Positions 54,285 to 56,640 of a stretch of 56,640 nt of DNA are shown here, piece by piece. The first letter of the stretch is position 1. Each line of letters begins with the position of its first letter. The notes under the pieces were generated by a model, which saw only the letters and a program-made list of their open reading frames with translations, had not been told where the DNA came from and did not search any database. The stretch covers positions 1 through 56,640 of the forward strand of contig JBBDIM010000216.1 in NCBI GenBank assembly GCA_040880405.1, in the 5' to 3' direction. Source of the stretch: JBBDIM01 sp040880405 (GTDB taxonomy: Bacteria > Planctomycetota > Planctomycetia > Pirellulales > Pirellulaceae). Position numbers and translations under genes: made by a program.

Positions 54285-54827
54285 ATGTCGACCACCTGCA
54301 GTCATTGTGGCGAAGCCCTGATGGGGGCGGTCAATCGTTGTTGGCGGTGCGGCACCACCTTTGCCGAACCAGTGACCATGGAAGCCCCGCCGATCCGCCG
54401 AACGGCCATCCTGCGGGAATATTTGGATCCCCAGTTTATGGGGCCGCCCCCTGCGAGCGAGGACGAGATCTTCGACGCCGAACTGGGCGAAGCGTCTTGG
54501 GGCTCGCCTGGTACCGCAAAGGCCCCGTTATTTGCCGGTTGGCGCGGGGTGGAGGAGTGGGCGCGGGAGTGTTTGTTCGACGGGGCTTTGCTGCTGTTGG
54601 CGATGGTGGCTATCCTGACCACCTTTTTTTCCCCTTGGGGCATCCCGCTCACCTTCGCCACCTTGATTTTCAACGCCGCGCGGATCCATCGCGCGCAGAC
54701 GAGGCTCGGATGGGCCGCTTTTCTGGGTAGCCTGCTGGCCCTGGTTTTGTGCATTGCTCGGGCCGCCTTGCTGCTTTATCAATGGGTTTATCCCACCGTG
54801 ACCCCTCCTTGGCTCCCTTTGTGGTAA
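54285..54827 (+). CDS. Zinc-ribbon membrane protein, unknown function
   Basis: The 180-aa protein has an N-terminal zinc ribbon (CSHCGEALMGAVNRCWRCG, two CxxC pairs), a variable acidic stretch and two hydrophobic helices (about 100-122 and 143-168). No family is known to me. Its last codons overlap a possible GTG start (54821) of the next gene, so both are probably in one transcript. It is divergent from the large cytochrome gene. Confidence 0.7.
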   Translation: MSTTCSHCGEALMGAVNRCWRCGTTFAEPVTMEAPPIRRTAILREYLDPQFMGPPPASEDEIFDAELGEASWGSPGTAKAPLFAGWRGVEEWARECLFDGALLLLAMVAILTTFFSPWGIPLTFATLIFNAARIHRAQTRLGWAAFLGSLLALVLCIARAALLLYQWVYPTVTPPWLPLW

Positions 54828-54847
54828 TCGAAACCGGGAATTCAATC

Positions 54848-55465
54848 GTGACGCAGCCGTTGGACCCAATCGTGCGTCAAAAGGCCGAGCTCCGGCAGCG
54901 AATGCTCGCCGTGCGAGACGCCTTCGATTCGAAGCTCGAAGCCAACCAGGCGATCACTTCCCACTGCCTCCGTCTCATCGACGCCTGGCGGCCGCGGTGC
55001 CCCTTGATTTACGTCGCCTCTCCCCGAGAAGTCGATACGGCCCCGCTGTTCGACCATTTGCTGTCGGCCGCGCACCTAACCGAGGGTGCCACCTTGGTCG
55101 TGCCGTTTTGCGATGGGGACCATTTGCGGCTGTTCCGTCTCCGCGATCGCGATGAACTCGCCCCAGGCCGCTTTCGGATTCTAGAGCCCAGGGAACAACT
55201 GCGGCGACCAGAGCGGGAGATCTCGCCTGAGAACATCGACCTGGCCCTGATCCCCGGCGTCGCCTTCGACCGGCAAGGGGGGCGTTTAGGCTATGGCCGC
55301 GGGTACTTCGACCGCCTCCTGGCCCACGTTCCCCCGGCAGCCCCCCGCGTCGGTCTCGGCTTCGCCTGCCAAGTGACCGACCAAGCGATCCCCACCGAAC
55401 CGCACGACATCCCACTCACGCACTTAATTACCGAGCAAGGCGTGCTCGATTTCGTCAGGGGATGA
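54848..55465 (+). CDS. ygfA: 5-formyltetrahydrofolate cyclo-ligase
   Basis: The 205-aa enzyme converts 5-formyl-THF to 5,10-methenyl-THF using ATP, clearing a dead-end folate. The signature is GVAFDRQGGRLGYGRGYFDR near residue 150, with an N-terminal KAELRQRMLAVRD. GTG 54848 with GGGAA upstream is preferred; GTG 54821 overlaps the previous stop. The last two residues and the stop (R-G-stop) come from the edge of a diverged RAYT repeat, as in the glycosyltransferase at 14619. Confidence 0.9.
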   Translation: MTQPLDPIVRQKAELRQRMLAVRDAFDSKLEANQAITSHCLRLIDAWRPRCPLIYVASPREVDTAPLFDHLLSAAHLTEGATLVVPFCDGDHLRLFRLRDRDELAPGRFRILEPREQLRRPEREISPENIDLALIPGVAFDRQGGRLGYGRGYFDRLLAHVPPAAPRVGLGFACQVTDQAIPTEPHDIPLTHLITEQGVLDFVRG

Positions 55466-55683
55466 GTTCAATTACAAAGAGTCGGCGGCAAAGAACCGCC
55501 AGCCGCGGCACCCGTAATTGACCTTATCGCCGTTGGTTCGGTGTCCAGGCCATTCCGTGCCCCAGCTTGTTTAGCTCCAAGTGATGGCGTTGAAAATGGT
55601 ACGTTTGGAAGGGGATAAGTTCAAAAACGGGGGCCTCGGACTCAGCGCGAGCCGCCGCTTACTTTGTATTTGAACTCATCCCC
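55457..55683 (-). repeat. RAYT-associated bipartite repeat, copy C (diverged, inverted)
   Basis: This is the complement of copies A and B: GGGGATGAGTTCAATTACAA and the arm GTAATTGACCTTATCGCC come first, then AAGGGGATAAGTTCAAAAAC and TTTGTATTTGAACTCATCCC. All four arms are kept with few changes, while the central 75 bp match A and B only in patches (CAGGCCA, AGCT, GAAAATGGTACGTTT). The left end overlaps the stop of the cyclo-ligase gene. Confidence 0.88.
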
Positions 55684-55706
55684 GTACCTCTTCAGCAACC
55701 TTCAGG

Positions 55707-56132
55707 TTATTTCACCGGTGCCATGTGCGCTTCAATCCACGCCTCCAGCTCTTCCCAGTCGATCGCCGGCACTTTCGATAGATCGGGCCGCAGCCGAACG
55801 GCGTCCTTCACATAGACGTGGGTAATCTCCGCCTGTGATTTCTCGGTGTTCCAGTGCAGCAGAATCCGGATGCAGCGGGGCAGTGAGCCAGGGACGCTGA
55901 TCTCGTGCGTGCAGATCAGCGGGACCTCCATCCAGCCCAGTTGCCGCGCCGCGAGGGCTGGGAACTCGGCGTTCAGGTCGGTGGTGATACTGAAAATGGC
56001 GCTCGCGACATCCGCGGGCCGGATCCCGTTCTGGCGAATCATTAGCGCGAGTAGTTGCCGCGTCGCCTCCAGGATTTCGTCCCGGTCGTTCCTGTCAACG
56101 GTTGTCGCTCCTCGCACACCCCGACACATCAT
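55707..56132 (-). CDS. aroH: Chorismate mutase (AroH class)
   Basis: The 141-aa enzyme converts chorismate to prephenate on the way to phenylalanine and tyrosine. The AroH fold is recognisable from RGVRGATTVDRNDRDEILEA at the N-terminus, SAIFSITTDLNAEFPALAAR and MEVPLICTHEISVPGSLPRC. The two Arg near the start and the Arg in LPRCIRILLH fit the active site. It is longer than B. subtilis AroH (127) by a C-terminal helix. ATG 56132 follows GGAG at 11 nt. It is not beside other aromatic genes. Confidence 0.92.
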   Translation of the reverse strand: MMCRGVRGATTVDRNDRDEILEATRQLLALMIRQNGIRPADVASAIFSITTDLNAEFPALAARQLGWMEVPLICTHEISVPGSLPRCIRILLHWNTEKSQAEITHVYVKDAVRLRPDLSKVPAIDWEELEAWIEAHMAPVK

Positions 56133-56640
56133 TGCCTTGTTGACTCCGAAAACATGAATTTTTGATATCAAGAGAGACTATTCAACATAGCTTAACCGGA
56201 TTGGCAGCGGTCGTGACCTGGGGTGTCAGCTCCGGAGTCCCAACGGGACGTTTAACGATAGCCCAGGACGAAGTCCTGGGTTTCGGTTCCCCCGCCCCTA
56301 CGTGAGTCCTGAAGGGACGCTTAAATGTGGTGGATCGTTTGCGGCTCGATGGCCTCGTTCGACCAGCGACAATTAGGAAAAGGCACCTCCTGTGTAGGCT
56401 TTCTCCTCGCAGGTCGATAATTTCAGCCGTTGGGCAGGATTTCTAAGATGCACCCTGGCAAGGGTTTGCGTCGCGTCCCGAAAATATTTCACCGAGAACG
56501 TCTGGGGCCCGTTGACGGGAAGGCTCAGAGCAGTAGGATATACCTTCTCGCTTGTGGTCACGGACGTGGCCAGGGTGAGTTTTGAAACTTGATCTTTGAC
56601 AATTTGGTAGTGACCTCTGTTTGAGTAGGTGACGTGATTG
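56133..56640. repeat. Right-edge gap with AGTCCTGAAGGGACG and CCCAGGAC hairpins
   Basis: No gene is supported to the window edge. At 56262-56280 the hairpin CCCAGGAC/GTCCTGGG is preceded by AGTCCCAACGGGACGTTTAA and followed at about 56303 by GAGTCCTGAAGGGACGCTTA, the same two families as at 29707-29805. A 62-codon minus frame (56373-56561) has no family features. Confidence 0.6.

Overview
The window looks like a planctomycete chromosome segment, probably Pirellulales-like; this is inferred from gene content and not from any database search. Typical signs are a very large cytochrome c/HEAT-repeat protein with a PVC-type N-terminal domain (50653-54006), an SGSH-like sulfatase, DUF1569 and EboA proteins, an Na+-NQR operon with nqrM and apbE, high GC, and unusually many different palindromic intergenic repeats. 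No rRNA, tRNA, CRISPR array or prophage was seen.

Layout. 1-6.5 kb: the end of one purine nucleoside phosphorylase and a complete second one, a 995-aa membrane protein, a GT39-like membrane glycosyltransferase and a DJ-1/PfpI protein. 6.7-10.4 kb: yceH boxed by two palindromic repeats, a cold-shock gene with a strong promoter and a long leader, two unknown genes and an HTH/zinc protein. 10.5-15.9 kb: a heparan N-sulfatase-like enzyme, a wax-synthase-like MBOAT pair, a RAYT transposase between two almost identical 236-bp repeats, and a GT1 glycosyltransferase. 15.9-19.2 kb: a divergent pair, a VWA lipoprotein and a secretin-like exported protein. 19.2-22.7 kb: DUF1569, eboB and eboA between inverted copies of a long repeat. 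22.7-28.2 kb: hemB, then folE2, a MazG-like gene, a prepilin-peptidase-like gene, queD and mog. 28.3-39.1 kb: an accessory stretch with three toxin-antitoxin-like modules (RHH-GNAT-HTH; RelE-like-HTH-GNAT; DUF433-DUF5615) around a probable PPi-type PEP carboxykinase, ilvD and an hsp20 gene with a textbook sigma-54 promoter. 39.2-49.3 kb: a CPA2 antiporter with a C-terminal PTS EIIA domain coupled to a double-Usp protein, then the complete nqrABCDEF-apbE-nqrM operon. 49.3-56.6 kb: a repeat-rich gap, the giant cytochrome, a zinc-ribbon membrane protein, 5-formyl-THF cyclo-ligase and an AroH chorismate mutase.

The most unusual material lies in and around the repeats. The RAYT gene has a bipartite repeat whose four stem arms share one core. 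Two unrelated genes 40 kb apart end in Arg-Gly-stop read from the outer edge of that repeat. The start and signal-peptide n-region of apbE are encoded by a 100-bp tandem repeat, whose second unit creates a 31-codon upstream ORF ending 4 nt before the apbE start. The two GNAT/HTH cassettes are the best candidates for undescribed toxin-antitoxin variants.
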